DNA from: Mycolicibacterium komossense | GTDB taxonomy: Bacteria > Actinomycetota > Actinomycetes > Mycobacteriales > Mycobacteriaceae | Direction: 5' to 3' | NCBI RefSeq assembly: GCF_025822605.1 | Contig: NZ_JACKTY010000039.1 | Coordinates: forward strand, 1-64,000 | Length of the DNA stretch: 64,000 nucleotides | Shown: positions 33,926-43,345 of the stretch, piece by piece | How positions within the stretch are numbered: position 1 is the stretch's first letter | Layout: each line of letters begins with the position of its first letter | Made by a program: the position numbers and the translations under genes | The notes under the pieces: model-generated | Database searches by the model: none | Told to the model about the DNA's origin: nothing | Seen by the model: only the letters and a program-made list of their open reading frames with translations

Positions 33926-35677
33926 ATGACGACCACACCAGGGCGCTTACGGAGCGCAAAATGGTTCGCCGGACAAGATGTTCCCGGATTCGTCCACCGC
34001 TCGGCAATGCGGGCTTCCGGGTTCTCCCGGATGGCCTTCGAGGGTAAACCGATCATCGGCATCTGCAATTCGTGGTCCGAAGTCGTCAACTGCAACATGC
34101 ACTTTCGCGGCTTGGCCGATTCGGTGCGCCGCGGAGTGCTTGCGGCAGGAGGTTTCCCACTCGAATTCCCCACCATGTCACTCGGCGAACAGCTGATGAA
34201 GCCGACCACCATGCTGTTCCGCAACCTCATGGCGATGGACGTCGAGGAATCCATCCGGGCTTATCCCTTCGACGCCGTCGTGCTGCTCGGCGGTTGCGAC
34301 AAGACGGTCCCCGCACAGCTGATGGGTGCGGCCAGCGCCGACGTCCCCGCCATTGCACTGACGGGAGGACCTGCCTCTCCGGCGGTGTTCCGGGGTAAGC
34401 AGCTCGGGGTGGGAACCGACCTCTGGGAATACATCGACGACGTCAGGGCCGGCCGCATGTCGATGGCCGGCTACGAGGAACTGGAGGCCGCGGCCGGACC
34501 GTCGCGGGGCCACTGTCCCGAGATGGGCACCGCCTCGACAATGGCCACGCTCGTCGAAGGTCTCGGCATGACGCTACCCGGGAGTGCCGCCATCCCCGCC
34601 ATGGACTCACGCCGAATGCAGGTCGCGGAGGAATGCGGTGCGCGGGCCGTCGGGCTGGCACTCGAGCGACTCCGGCCGTCGCAGATCATGACCGCGGAGG
34701 CCTTTGACAACGCCATCACGCTGATGCTGGCCGTCGGCGGGTCGACCAATGCGATCGTGCATCTGCTGGCGATCGCCGGACGGGTCGGAGTTCCATTGTC
34801 GCTGGACCGCTTTCACGAGCTCTCGGCCCGCACACCGCTGATGGTCAACGTGCGCCCGGCGGGTGAGCACCTCGTCGAGCAGGTCTTCCACGCCGGTGGA
34901 ATCCCGGCGGTGATGAAGTCGGTGGAGACGCTGCTACACACCGACGCCCTGACCGTCACCGGTAAGACCGTCGCCGACAATCTGCCGACGACTGCATCCT
35001 CCGACACGTCCGTCATCGCCTCGTTGGGTGAGCCGTTCCAGCCGCCGCAGGGCCTGGCGGTGGTGCGCGGCAACCTGGCACCCGACGGTGCGGTGATCAA
35101 GTGCAGCGCGGCAAGTCCCGAGCTACTGGTACATCAGGGCCCTGCCGTCGTGTTCGAGAACATGCAGGATCTGATGCGCCGGTTCGACGACCCGGATCTG
35201 GACGTAAGCCCCGATTCCGTCCTGATTCTGCGCTCGACCGGGCCGCGCGGTGCCCCTGGCATGCCGGAGTGGGGTCAACTCCCCATCCCCAGCAAGCTCC
35301 TCAAACAGGGTGTCACCGACATGGTCCGCATCTCCGATGCCCGGATGAGCGGAACCGCGTACGGCACCTGCGTGCTGCACGTCAGCCCGGAATCCGCGGC
35401 GGGAGGGCCGCTGGGCCTGGTGCGCGACGGTGACGTCATCGCACTCGACGCCCATGCGGGAAAGCTCGACATGCTCGTCTCCGATGACGAATTGGCGGCG
35501 CGCCGAGCCGAGCTGGCGCCCGCAGCGACGCGGCATGTGCGCGGCTACACCGCCATGTACGTCGACCACGTGTTGCAGGCCCACCAGGGCTGCGACTTCG
35601 ATTTCCTCGTCGGGCGTTCCCAACGACCCGAGGACGAACCCGAGGCGATCTTCGAGGGCTGGGTCGGCGGATGGTAG
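33926..35677 (+). CDS. IlvD/Edd family dehydratase (sugar-acid-type)
   Basis: A 583-residue protein from the ATG at 33926. The three cysteines that hold the Fe-S cluster are in GICNSWS, LLGGCDKT and GHCPEMGTA. The catalytic Ser region ISDARMSGTAYGTCVLHVSPESAAGGPL is intact. The overall layout and GTDLWEYIDDVRAGRM are closer to L-arabonate/D-xylonate dehydratases than to biosynthetic IlvD. The enzyme removes water from a 2,3-dihydroxy acid to give a 2-oxo-3-deoxy acid. Such a product could feed the upstream hydroxy-oxo-acid aldolase, linking the two adjacent operons. Substrate unknown. Confidence 0.88.
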   Translation: MTTTPGRLRSAKWFAGQDVPGFVHRSAMRASGFSRMAFEGKPIIGICNSWSEVVNCNMHFRGLADSVRRGVLAAGGFPLEFPTMSLGEQLMKPTTMLFRNLMAMDVEESIRAYPFDAVVLLGGCDKTVPAQLMGAASADVPAIALTGGPASPAVFRGKQLGVGTDLWEYIDDVRAGRMSMAGYEELEAAAGPSRGHCPEMGTASTMATLVEGLGMTLPGSAAIPAMDSRRMQVAEECGARAVGLALERLRPSQIMTAEAFDNAITLMLAVGGSTNAIVHLLAIAGRVGVPLSLDRFHELSARTPLMVNVRPAGEHLVEQVFHAGGIPAVMKSVETLLHTDALTVTGKTVADNLPTTASSDTSVIASLGEPFQPPQGLAVVRGNLAPDGAVIKCSAASPELLVHQGPAVVFENMQDLMRRFDDPDLDVSPDSVLILRSTGPRGAPGMPEWGQLPIPSKLLKQGVTDMVRISDARMSGTAYGTCVLHVSPESAAGGPLGLVRDGDVIALDAHAGKLDMLVSDDELAARRAELAPAATRHVRGYTAMYVDHVLQAHQGCDFDFLVGRSQRPEDEPEAIFEGWVGGW

Positions 35678-36149
35678 GCGTGGACGGGAAACAAAAAAGC
35701 GGATGCGGAGATCGCGACGTTCGGCGAGTGGACCTCACGCAATCCCCACGATCCAGACGAGGAAGGCTGGAAACCTGGACAACCGTCGCTGATCTGCGCG
35801 GCTGGATGCGGCGCCGGCGCCCTGGTCGGGCTGTTCGACCTCGCGATGCGCAGAACACTCAACTGCCCACCCGCACCGGGTATGCAGTCCGACAATGATT
35901 TTCGCTCGCAACCCTGGCGACGGCGACAGTAAGCGGTGGTTCGAGACCGCGTCACCGCTGGCGGCTGCGCTCATCCTTCCGGTGAACAGTAGATACACGA
36001 AGAACCAAATGGCAGAGTTGCGGCGACCTGGCCGGAGAGCCGCTATGACACGGTGTTCGTTCTGACCCCCGCCGGCAAGTGGGTGGGCCTTCACTCAGCA
36101 ACCCCGGATGCTGCTGGCCGACGATCTGATGGAGCCGATCTGAGTAGAG
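35678..36149. other. Intergenic region, no convincing gene
   Basis: 472 bp between the rightward IlvD/Edd gene and the leftward CaiB gene. The IlvD/Edd frame stays open for 84 codons after its TAG (EEGWKPGQPSLICAAGCGAGALVG is the most protein-like part), and a second stretch near 36030-36120 reads SRYDTVFVLTPAGKWVGLHS. Neither has a start with a ribosome site and I recognise no family. They may be remnants of lost genes. No clear terminator hairpin was found. Confidence 0.5.
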
Positions 36150-37355
36150 TTACGCGGTCCGCTGCTCGCCGAATTCGGTTGCGGTCTCTTCAAGCCACAA
36201 CTGGATTGTCTCGGTATCCTCCCCGAGCACAGGTGGTGCGTCGTGCGTATTCCGCAGAATGCTGGCACCCGTGGCAGTTTCGATGCGGATCGCCGGACCT
36301 GGCAGCTGGATCGGACCTAGTGCCGCATGATCGACATCGATCACGAGGCCTTGGCTGAGCGTCTGATCCCATTCGTAGACCTCGTCGAGAGTGCGAATAG
36401 CACCCGCAGGCACACCGGCTTCGGTCAGTTGCTCAACGAGGCTGCTCCGTTCGGATGCGGCGAGCGCCTCCTCGATACGGGACACCAAGACATCCCGGTT
36501 CGATACGCGCAAGTGATTTGTCGCGAATCGAGGGTCATCGGCATCAATGCCCATGGCCACTGCGAAGCACTTCCAGATCGCCTCCGTGCCTACCGCCAGC
36601 TGAACCCATCCGTCCCTGGTTCGGAAGCTTCCATAGGGTGCGATTTGCGGGTGATGGTTGCCGGTAGGTTCGGAAACCTCCTTGCCCACCGTCCATTTGG
36701 TGCCGTGGAAGACGTGCGCGCTGATGCTCGCTGCGAGAAGAGACGTTCGAACCACCGCCCCATGGCCGGTTGCCTGGCGAGCTATGAGCGCCGATGCGAT
36801 GCCAAGGGCGCCGTGGATGCCGGCAAGGACATCAGCGATCGGCACTCCGATGCGCGTCGGACCAGATTCAGGCGAGCCGGTTACCGACATCAGCCCTGCC
36901 TCACCCTGGGCGATCTGGTCGTAGCCTGGCCGCGCGCCTTCGGGCCCGTCGTGGCCGAACCCGGTCACCGACAGCGTGATCAGACGCGGATTGATCTGCT
37001 CGAGGACTTCCGGCGTGAAGCCGAGTCTGGCAAATCCGCCCGGTCTGAAATTCTCGATCAAGACATCAGCGCGGCGAATCAATTTGGTGAGCGTCTCCTG
37101 CCCGTGATCGGACTTCAAGTCCGCCACCACGGATTCCTTGTTGCGGTTGGCGGACATGAAGTAGGTCGAGTGACGATCCTCTTCGGTGCCGACAAAGGGA
37201 GGTCCCCAACTCCGTGAATCATCACCGCCACTGGGTGTCTCGACCTTGATCACGCGAGCACCCATGTCGCCCATCGCCATCGCGGCGATGGGTCCTGCCA
37301 GTGCACGGGAAAGATCCAGCACGACAATTCCATCGAGCGGTCCAGCTGACATCAA
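36150..37355 (-). CDS. CaiB/BaiF (family III) CoA-transferase
   Basis: A 401-residue protein read leftward, last gene of the leftward operon. Family motifs are LDLSRALAGPIAAMAMGDMGARVIKVETPSGGDDSR at the start, NRNKESVVADLKS and ADVLIENFRPGGFARLG. The catalytic Asp is in GARPGYDQIAQGEAGLMS, the Asp that forms an acyl anhydride in formyl-CoA transferase. It moves CoA between carboxylic acids. Succinyl-CoA is a common donor, which would fit the semialdehyde-to-acid chemistry encoded upstream. The ALDH gene ends 30 bp upstream. Confidence 0.9.
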   Translation of the reverse strand: MMSAGPLDGIVVLDLSRALAGPIAAMAMGDMGARVIKVETPSGGDDSRSWGPPFVGTEEDRHSTYFMSANRNKESVVADLKSDHGQETLTKLIRRADVLIENFRPGGFARLGFTPEVLEQINPRLITLSVTGFGHDGPEGARPGYDQIAQGEAGLMSVTGSPESGPTRIGVPIADVLAGIHGALGIASALIARQATGHGAVVRTSLLAASISAHVFHGTKWTVGKEVSEPTGNHHPQIAPYGSFRTRDGWVQLAVGTEAIWKCFAVAMGIDADDPRFATNHLRVSNRDVLVSRIEEALAASERSSLVEQLTEAGVPAGAIRTLDEVYEWDQTLSQGLVIDVDHAALGPIQLPGPAIRIETATGASILRNTHDAPPVLGEDTETIQLWLEETATEFGEQRTA

Positions 37356-37385
37356 TTCTGCCTCTCGGAAGTACGGGTCGTAGCT

Positions 37386-38882
37386 CTACACCGCGATGCG
37401 AACGTTGATCTGCTTGGTTTGGGTAAAACCAGCGATCATGCCTTCCAGAGACACCTCTCGCCCAAGCCCGCTCTGCTTGTAGCCGCCATAGGACTGCCCG
37501 ACGACCTGACCTCCGCCTTGATTGACTTGGATCCAACCAGTTTCCAGGGCATGGGCCGTCGCCAGGGCATCGTCGAGATGGTGCGTCCAAATGTACGCGG
37601 CCAGGCCATAGTGCGAATCGTTCGCCATAGCGACGACTTCATCACGATCAGACCATGGGATAGCGACCAGAACGGGTCCGAAGATCTCCTCGCGGGCCAG
37701 GCGCCACGTGTTGTCGGATCCGATGAATACTGTCGGCGCCAAGTAGTACCCGTCCGAACTCAGATCTACGGCTGTCCCATCGAGCGCAACCTTGATGTTG
37801 TCGTCGGAAAGCCCTTCCTGGATATAGCTGTTCACCGATTGGAACTGCTCCGCGTTGATGATCGCGCCGATATCGGTGGTTTCGTCGAGCGGATTACCCA
37901 CCACCTGACGGGCCAACTCATCGGTTAGCCGGGAAAGCACATCGTCGTAAATCGACGTGTGGAGAAACAATCGTGAGCCGGCGGTACAACTCTGTCCTTG
38001 CCGGTGCACACGGGAGGAGATGAGCAGGTTCTCGATGAGGTCATCGTCGCGTGCGGCATCGGGAAAGACGATGGAAGGGTTCTTCCCGCCGAGTTCGAGT
38101 GACACGTGCGCCAGCCGATCCCCGGCGACCTTCGCGACGTGCCGGCCCACTTCGGTAGAACCTGTGAACGACACTTTGTCGACGCAGGGGTGGGTAGTGA
38201 GCGCCTCACCGGCCACGGATCCGCGGCCGGTGACGACGTTGAACACACCGGGAGGAAGATGTTCGGCGCAGACCTCGGCCAGCAGGAGCAGGCTCAGTGG
38301 GGCGGCTTCTGCGGCTTTGACCACCAACGTATTTCCTGCCGCCAGCGCAGCCGGGAACTTGAACCCCGCGATCATAAGCGGCGAGTTCCAGGGCAGGATG
38401 CACCCGACCACGCCCAATGGCTCTTGACGTGTGTACTGCAGTTGATTGTCCCCTGCGGGAAGAACCGTCCCCTTCACTTCGCCGGCGACGCCGGCAAAAT
38501 AGCGAAAGAGGTTGATTGTCGCCGCCACCTCGGGCCGCGCCTGGGTGCGGATGGCGTTTCCGGTGTCCAGCGCCGTCAGCCGTGCGAACTCACCACTTCG
38601 CGCCTCCACCGAGTCCGCGATTCTGGCCAAGGCACGCTGGCGATCAGAGAAGTGCAGTGCGCGCCAGCCGGGAAAGGCGCGGCGTGCGGCTTGCACCGCG
38701 GAATCCACATCGACGGCAGAGGCCTCCGGCGTCCGACCGATGACGCGACCGCGGACGATGGGGGTGGTCACCTCGGTCCACCGGCCGCTCTCCGAGGTCA
38801 CCCACCGACCGTCGACGAACATCGAATAGTCTTTGGCGGTTGGAAGGCTCAGACCCTCGGAAGCCTTTGTTGCAGTGGTCAT
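37386..38882 (-). CDS. NAD-dependent aldehyde dehydrogenase
   Basis: A 498-residue ALDH. It has GCILPWNSPLMIAGFKFPAALAAGNTLVVKAAE, the base Glu in VSLELGGKNPSIVF and nucleophile Cys in RQGQSCTAGSRLF, with EEIFGPVLVAIPW near the end. It belongs to the broad betaine/gamma-glutamyl-aminobutyraldehyde/semialdehyde branch. In this operon two ALDHs occur; one probably oxidises the gamma-glutamylated aldehyde (PuuC role), the other a semialdehyde formed by the aminotransferase. Which is which cannot be settled from sequence. It sits 61 bp after the dehydrogenase gene and 30 bp before the CaiB gene. Confidence 0.9.
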   Translation of the reverse strand: MTTATKASEGLSLPTAKDYSMFVDGRWVTSESGRWTEVTTPIVRGRVIGRTPEASAVDVDSAVQAARRAFPGWRALHFSDRQRALARIADSVEARSGEFARLTALDTGNAIRTQARPEVAATINLFRYFAGVAGEVKGTVLPAGDNQLQYTRQEPLGVVGCILPWNSPLMIAGFKFPAALAAGNTLVVKAAEAAPLSLLLLAEVCAEHLPPGVFNVVTGRGSVAGEALTTHPCVDKVSFTGSTEVGRHVAKVAGDRLAHVSLELGGKNPSIVFPDAARDDDLIENLLISSRVHRQGQSCTAGSRLFLHTSIYDDVLSRLTDELARQVVGNPLDETTDIGAIINAEQFQSVNSYIQEGLSDDNIKVALDGTAVDLSSDGYYLAPTVFIGSDNTWRLAREEIFGPVLVAIPWSDRDEVVAMANDSHYGLAAYIWTHHLDDALATAHALETGWIQVNQGGGQVVGQSYGGYKQSGLGREVSLEGMIAGFTQTKQINVRIAV

Positions 38883-38943
38883 CAGACCTCACTTTCGAAT
38901 TTCGGATGATCGATGGATTTTCCGCGTGCTTCGTTCGCATGAT

Positions 38944-40218
38944 TCACGGATAGAGTCCCCGGAGCAGGTGGGCGTTGGCGACGCGCTCGACCGCCATCAC
39001 CGTGGCGGCCGTGCGCAAAGAGACGCCGTGACTGCGCGCCTTTTGTTGAACCCCGTTCCATGCCTGCAGCATTCGCTCTTTCAGCCTGCTCTCCACATCG
39101 TCGGCGCTCCACCAGTAGGCCTGATTTGCTTGCACCCATTCGAAATAGGACACGATGACTCCGCCTGCATTGGCCAGAATGTCCGGTACTACGACCACGC
39201 CGCGACTACGCAGGATGTCATCCGCTTGTTCGGAGGTCGGGCCGTTGGCACCTTCGACGATCACCATGGCATGAATTCGATTGGCATTCTGCGCGTTGAT
39301 CGTTCCCTCTACTGCGGCCGGTACCAGGAGATCTACCTCGAGCTCCAGAACGTCTGTACGCGCGATCGCCTCGCCACCGGGGAACCCGGCCACGGTGCCA
39401 TGTGCATCGACGTGCAACTCCAGTGCGCTGATGTCCAGTCCTCCAGCAGCTGCCACCGCGCCGTGCGCATCACTGACTCCGAGAACGCGCACTCCCGCTT
39501 CGGCCAGGAACCTTGCGGTATACCGCCCGACTTTGCCGAATCCTTCGACTGCAGCGGCCGCTTCGGCCGGCTCGATACCCACGTCCAGAAGTGCGGCCAG
39601 CGCCACATGGACCACCCCTCGCGATGTCGCCGTTGCACGCCCCAACGACCCTCCGAGCGCGAGTGGCTTGCCCGTTGCGACACCGAGGACGGTGTGGCCA
39701 CTTTGATGCGAGTAGGTGTCCATAACCCACGCCATCGTCTGTTCATCCGTCCCGACATCCGGCGCGGGTATGTCACGTTCGGGGCCGATGAACGGACTGA
39801 TCTCGGTGGTATATCGACGCGTGACCCGCTCGAGTTCGCCGTGTGAATAGCGATCTGGGTCGATCCGCACGCCGCCTTTCGCCCCGCCGTAGGGGACGTC
39901 GAGAAGCGCGCACTTCCACGTCATCCACATCGCCAACGCACGAACTTCGTCGAGCGTCACGTCGGGGCTGAAACGCAAACCACCTTTGGCCGGTCCGCGA
40001 GAGAGATTGTGCTGGACTCGATGTCCTGTCAGGACCTCGACTGATCCATCATCACGGCGAAGCGGGATGCTGACTGTCAACTGCCGGCGAGGTGCCGCCA
40101 ACATGCCTGCAAGCCCGTCGTCGTACCCGAGAATACCTACCGCTGCCGATAACTGCGCTTGTGCGTCGCCGAGCGGATCCGGACGAGGCGACGCGTCGAG
40201 ATAGGTGAGAGTGGACAT
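38944..40218 (-). CDS. Glu/Leu/Phe/Val dehydrogenase family (glutamate-dehydrogenase-like)
   Basis: About 424 residues from the ATG at 40218; an in-frame ATG 18 codons upstream would overlap the aminotransferase gene. The substrate-binding region GLRFSPDVTLDEVRALAMWMTWKCALLDVPYGGAKGGVRIDP contains the catalytic lysine (GGAKGG). The NAD loop is VEGFGKVGRYTARFL. FEWVQANQAYWWSADDVESRL and the length match hexameric glutamate dehydrogenases. It interconverts glutamate and 2-oxoglutarate. In this context it would recycle the glutamate released by the PuuD-like hydrolase and the aminotransferase acceptor, closing the nitrogen cycle of the pathway. Confidence 0.9.
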   Translation of the reverse strand: MSTLTYLDASPRPDPLGDAQAQLSAAVGILGYDDGLAGMLAAPRRQLTVSIPLRRDDGSVEVLTGHRVQHNLSRGPAKGGLRFSPDVTLDEVRALAMWMTWKCALLDVPYGGAKGGVRIDPDRYSHGELERVTRRYTTEISPFIGPERDIPAPDVGTDEQTMAWVMDTYSHQSGHTVLGVATGKPLALGGSLGRATATSRGVVHVALAALLDVGIEPAEAAAAVEGFGKVGRYTARFLAEAGVRVLGVSDAHGAVAAAGGLDISALELHVDAHGTVAGFPGGEAIARTDVLELEVDLLVPAAVEGTINAQNANRIHAMVIVEGANGPTSEQADDILRSRGVVVVPDILANAGGVIVSYFEWVQANQAYWWSADDVESRLKERMLQAWNGVQQKARSHGVSLRTAATVMAVERVANAHLLRGLYP

Positions 40219-40246
40219 ATTGTCTGCTTTCCGGGTGGGCGCCCCA

Positions 40247-41680
40247 TCAGATCGACACATAGGAATCGGCAATCGACAGCGCCATGTCTGTCAGCCGGAG
40301 TCCTTCGACCAGATCTTCATCGGCGATGTTCAGTGGTGGCTTGATATGCATGCGGTGATAGTTGACAAAGGGAAGGAGCCCATGTGATTTCAAAAATGAG
40401 ACCATTTCGGCCATCGCCGCGCTGGTGCCGCCGTAGGGAGCGAGCGGCTCGCGAGTCTTCGGGTTCGAGACCAGCTCGAGGGCCCACATCGCTCCGGTTC
40501 CCCGGACCTCGGCAAGGCTCGGATGACGGTCGACCATCTCGGCGAGTCTGGGTTCGATGATCTCGCGTCCGATCCGGGCCGCGTTGGCCACCATGCCTTC
40601 CCGCTCCATGACGTTGATCGTTGCGACCGCAGCCGCTGTGGCCAACGGATGACCCGAATAGGTCAGACCGCCGGGGTACGTCCGGTCGGCAAAGAAGTCG
40701 GCGATCTCGTCGCTGATCGCGACACCACCCAGTGGTACGTAACCTGAATTGACGCCCTTGGCGAATGTGATCAGATCGGGCTCGACGCCCATGTCAGCGA
40801 TGGCGAACCAGGCCCCAGCCCGCCCGAAGCCACACATCACTTCATCGGCGATGAGCTTGATCCCGAAGCGATCGCAGAGGTCGCGTACCCCACGCATGTA
40901 GCCCACAGGCGGCACCATCACCCCGGCAGTGCCCGGGATCGACTCCAGAATGATCGCTGCAACGGTGTCCGGTCCTTCGAAGAGAATGGTCCGCTCGAGA
41001 TGATCGAGTGCGCGTTCGCATTCCTCCTGCACTGTCCGGGAGTGAAAAGCCGACCGATAGAGGAACGGCCCCCAGAAGTGCAGCGTGCCTGTGTTTGCGT
41101 GATCGTTGGGCCAGCGGCGAGGGTCGCCGGTCATGTTGACTGCGGTGGTGGTGCCACCGTGATACGACCGATAGGTGGACATGACCTTGTAGCGGCCAGT
41201 GATCAAGCGCGCCATCCGAACCGCATGCTCGTTGGCGTCGGCTCCGCCGTTGGTGAAGAAGATTCGGTCCAGGTCACCGGGGGTCCGCTCTGCTATGAGA
41301 CGAGCCGCTTCACTGCGTGCGTCGTTGGCATGCTGGGGGGCGATCATGCACATGTGCTCGGCCTGGGCCTGGATGGCAGCGACAACTCGCGGGTGCTGGT
41401 GGCCGATGTTCATGTTGACCAGCTGGCTGCCGAAATCCAGGTACCGGTTGCCGGCTCCATCCCAGATGAACGACCCACGGGCACGGGTGATCACCATCGG
41501 ATTCAGCTGTGCCTGGGCTGACCATGAGTGGAATACATGTCGGCGGTCCAGGCGGAGCGTTCGGTCGGCGGCTGATTCGGTTCCACGTTCGACTTGCTCG
41601 AATTGTGTACTGCCCATGTGATCCTCGCTGGTGTGATCCTGGAAAGCCGAAGCACTTTCTGCCTCAACTATTTCGGTCAA
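40247..41680 (-). CDS. Class III (PLP) aminotransferase, omega-amino acid type
   Basis: Up to 477 residues from the ATG at 41680; MGSTQF at 41617 is an alternative start. The PLP-binding Lys is in LITFAKGVNSGYVPLGG. The acidic partner is in FGIKLIADEVMCGFGRAGAWFA, and NGGADANEHAVRMARLITGR and SYHGGTTTAVNMTGDPRR are standard for the class. Relatives are beta-alanine/GABA/putrescine/taurine:pyruvate or 2-oxoglutarate aminotransferases. It would remove the amino group from the omega-amino acid freed by the hydrolase, giving a semialdehyde for an adjacent ALDH. The 28-bp gap to the dehydrogenase gene supports one transcript. Confidence 0.92.
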   Translation of the reverse strand: MTEIVEAESASAFQDHTSEDHMGSTQFEQVERGTESAADRTLRLDRRHVFHSWSAQAQLNPMVITRARGSFIWDGAGNRYLDFGSQLVNMNIGHQHPRVVAAIQAQAEHMCMIAPQHANDARSEAARLIAERTPGDLDRIFFTNGGADANEHAVRMARLITGRYKVMSTYRSYHGGTTTAVNMTGDPRRWPNDHANTGTLHFWGPFLYRSAFHSRTVQEECERALDHLERTILFEGPDTVAAIILESIPGTAGVMVPPVGYMRGVRDLCDRFGIKLIADEVMCGFGRAGAWFAIADMGVEPDLITFAKGVNSGYVPLGGVAISDEIADFFADRTYPGGLTYSGHPLATAAAVATINVMEREGMVANAARIGREIIEPRLAEMVDRHPSLAEVRGTGAMWALELVSNPKTREPLAPYGGTSAAMAEMVSFLKSHGLLPFVNYHRMHIKPPLNIADEDLVEGLRLTDMALSIADSYVSI

Positions 41681-41796
41681 CCGCCGCGATGTGAACCGTC
41701 ACAGTGTCGGTTCCCTGGTGAGTAGCCCAACACTTCGTCGGAAGGCCATGCGATGGGAGTCGCTGAACCGCAGTATCTTCCGAGCGCCAGCGCCCC

Positions 41797-43296
41797 CTAT
41801 ATGAGCAACTCGGGGTCGTCGACGCCGACGACGCGCCGGCCTTGAAAGAATCGCACCATATCGGTGGGACCGTGCCCACCGATTCCAGCATTGTTCCAGA
41901 ATGATTGCTCGGCGTCAGGGGCGAGGTCGTCAAGTTTGCACCCATTGACCTTCACTTCGCCTGCGATGATCTTGCTCGCGGTCTGTAGTGCGGCATCCAC
42001 ATCCGTCCCGAATACATAGGCGGCCAACCCGGTCTGAGGTCCGTGCGCGGCCGCCAGTGCATCCGTAGTGGAACCGAATTTGTGCATTGTCACCACTGGG
42101 CCGAACAGTTCCTCCTGAGATTTTTCCGCTGGTAGGCCGACCACGAGCGTCGGTGCGATGAACCATCCGCCGAAATCGGGAATCGATCCTGCAGCTATTG
42201 CTTCGCCCCCGGCACCGACCAAACCGTCGATCTGTCCAGTCAGACGGGAACGCTGCAGGGCATATGCCTGCGGGCCAAGCCCGGAAGCCTCGTTCAGGCA
42301 ATGCCCGATCTGAATCGATTTCAGGGCGGTCGCGAGGGCGTCGACCAGATCGTCGTGCAACTCGTCGGGCACCAGGATCTTCCCAGGACCTTCGCACCAG
42401 GTGCCGTTGAGTTTGGTCATACCCTCGGCGAGCGCAGTCGCAGTCTTGCCGATATCGGCATCGCGGTGAACTATGACCGGATTGTGGCCGCCCAGTTCCA
42501 GTTGGACGGCGGTGAAGTGCGGAGCTGCGGCGGCTGCGATTGCGCGTCCACCGCTGATGCCGCCTGTGAATGAGATGGCTCGGATGCGCGCATCGGCGGT
42601 GAGATGGGAGCCTGCCTTGACTCCTCCGTGCACGAACTGGAATACCGCTGGTGGTAAACCACTTTCGCGAACAGCGTCAACCAGTATCTCGGCAACGATC
42701 TGGCAGCCGCCTGGCGCCCACTCCGATGGCTTCAGAATAACCGGGCAACCTGCCGCCAAGGCGCTGGCGGTCTTCGCCACCGCGACAAAAGTGGGGGCGT
42801 TCCACGGTGCCAGGATCGCCGCAGGACCGACAGCTCGCCGCAACTGCAGAACTGTCCTGTCTCCGGCTTCCAGACGACCGGAATCTCCGATTACTTCGAG
42901 CTGCTCTCGCGCCCCCCGTACACGTGGCGCCAACGACGATGCCATCACTCGTGCGAACCCGATCGGGTTGCCCGAGGCGAGGGCATCCTCGTACGCGATA
43001 TCGTCGGCACGGGCTGCGAGCCCGGCAGCAAATGCGTCGAGCAATGCGCTTCGCCGATCCAGCGTCGACTCGGCCCAGACGCCCTCGGCATGCAGTTTCG
43101 CCGCGACCGCAATCGCATGATCAATCGAAGCAGCTGGGGTCTCGACCTGGTATTGACGCACATCGCCCGTGTTGGGGTCGTCGATCGTGGCAGACGTCGC
43201 GAAGGGGATCTTCCAGACATCATCGATGAAATCCCTTTGTTGCCTGGCATTTTGCAGAGGCTCAAAGTTCGCGGTAACAATTTTGGCAGTAGTCAT
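41797..43296 (-). CDS. Aldehyde dehydrogenase (divergent, GTWCEGPG active site)
   Basis: A 499-residue ALDH from the ATG at 43296 (MTTAKIVTANFEPL); a longer upstream open frame lacks family resemblance. Base Glu is in VQLELGGHNPVIV. The active-site Cys lies in MTKLNGTWCEGPGKIL, a variant of the usual GQxC. The N-terminal half (VIGDSGRLEAGDRTVLQLRRAVGPAAILAPWNAPTFVAVAK) and the C-terminal EELFGPVVTMHKF are otherwise regular. It is the second gene of the operon, 49 bp after the PuuD-like hydrolase gene, so it may oxidise the gamma-glutamyl-aminoaldehyde before hydrolysis. Confidence 0.88.
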   Translation of the reverse strand: MTTAKIVTANFEPLQNARQQRDFIDDVWKIPFATSATIDDPNTGDVRQYQVETPAASIDHAIAVAAKLHAEGVWAESTLDRRSALLDAFAAGLAARADDIAYEDALASGNPIGFARVMASSLAPRVRGAREQLEVIGDSGRLEAGDRTVLQLRRAVGPAAILAPWNAPTFVAVAKTASALAAGCPVILKPSEWAPGGCQIVAEILVDAVRESGLPPAVFQFVHGGVKAGSHLTADARIRAISFTGGISGGRAIAAAAAPHFTAVQLELGGHNPVIVHRDADIGKTATALAEGMTKLNGTWCEGPGKILVPDELHDDLVDALATALKSIQIGHCLNEASGLGPQAYALQRSRLTGQIDGLVGAGGEAIAAGSIPDFGGWFIAPTLVVGLPAEKSQEELFGPVVTMHKFGSTTDALAAAHGPQTGLAAYVFGTDVDAALQTASKIIAGEVKVNGCKLDDLAPDAEQSFWNNAGIGGHGPTDMVRFFQGRRVVGVDDPELLI

Positions 43297-43345
43297 CGTC
43301 AGGTCCTTGGCTGCGTCGGTACTCGGAAAGTTTGGGGGGTGATAG

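Noticed and set aside
35678..35932. Open frame continuing 84 codons past the IlvD/Edd TAG, as stop-codon readthrough or a separate gene
   Set aside because: No start codon with a ribosome site, no recognised family, and high-GC DNA often leaves frames open by chance.
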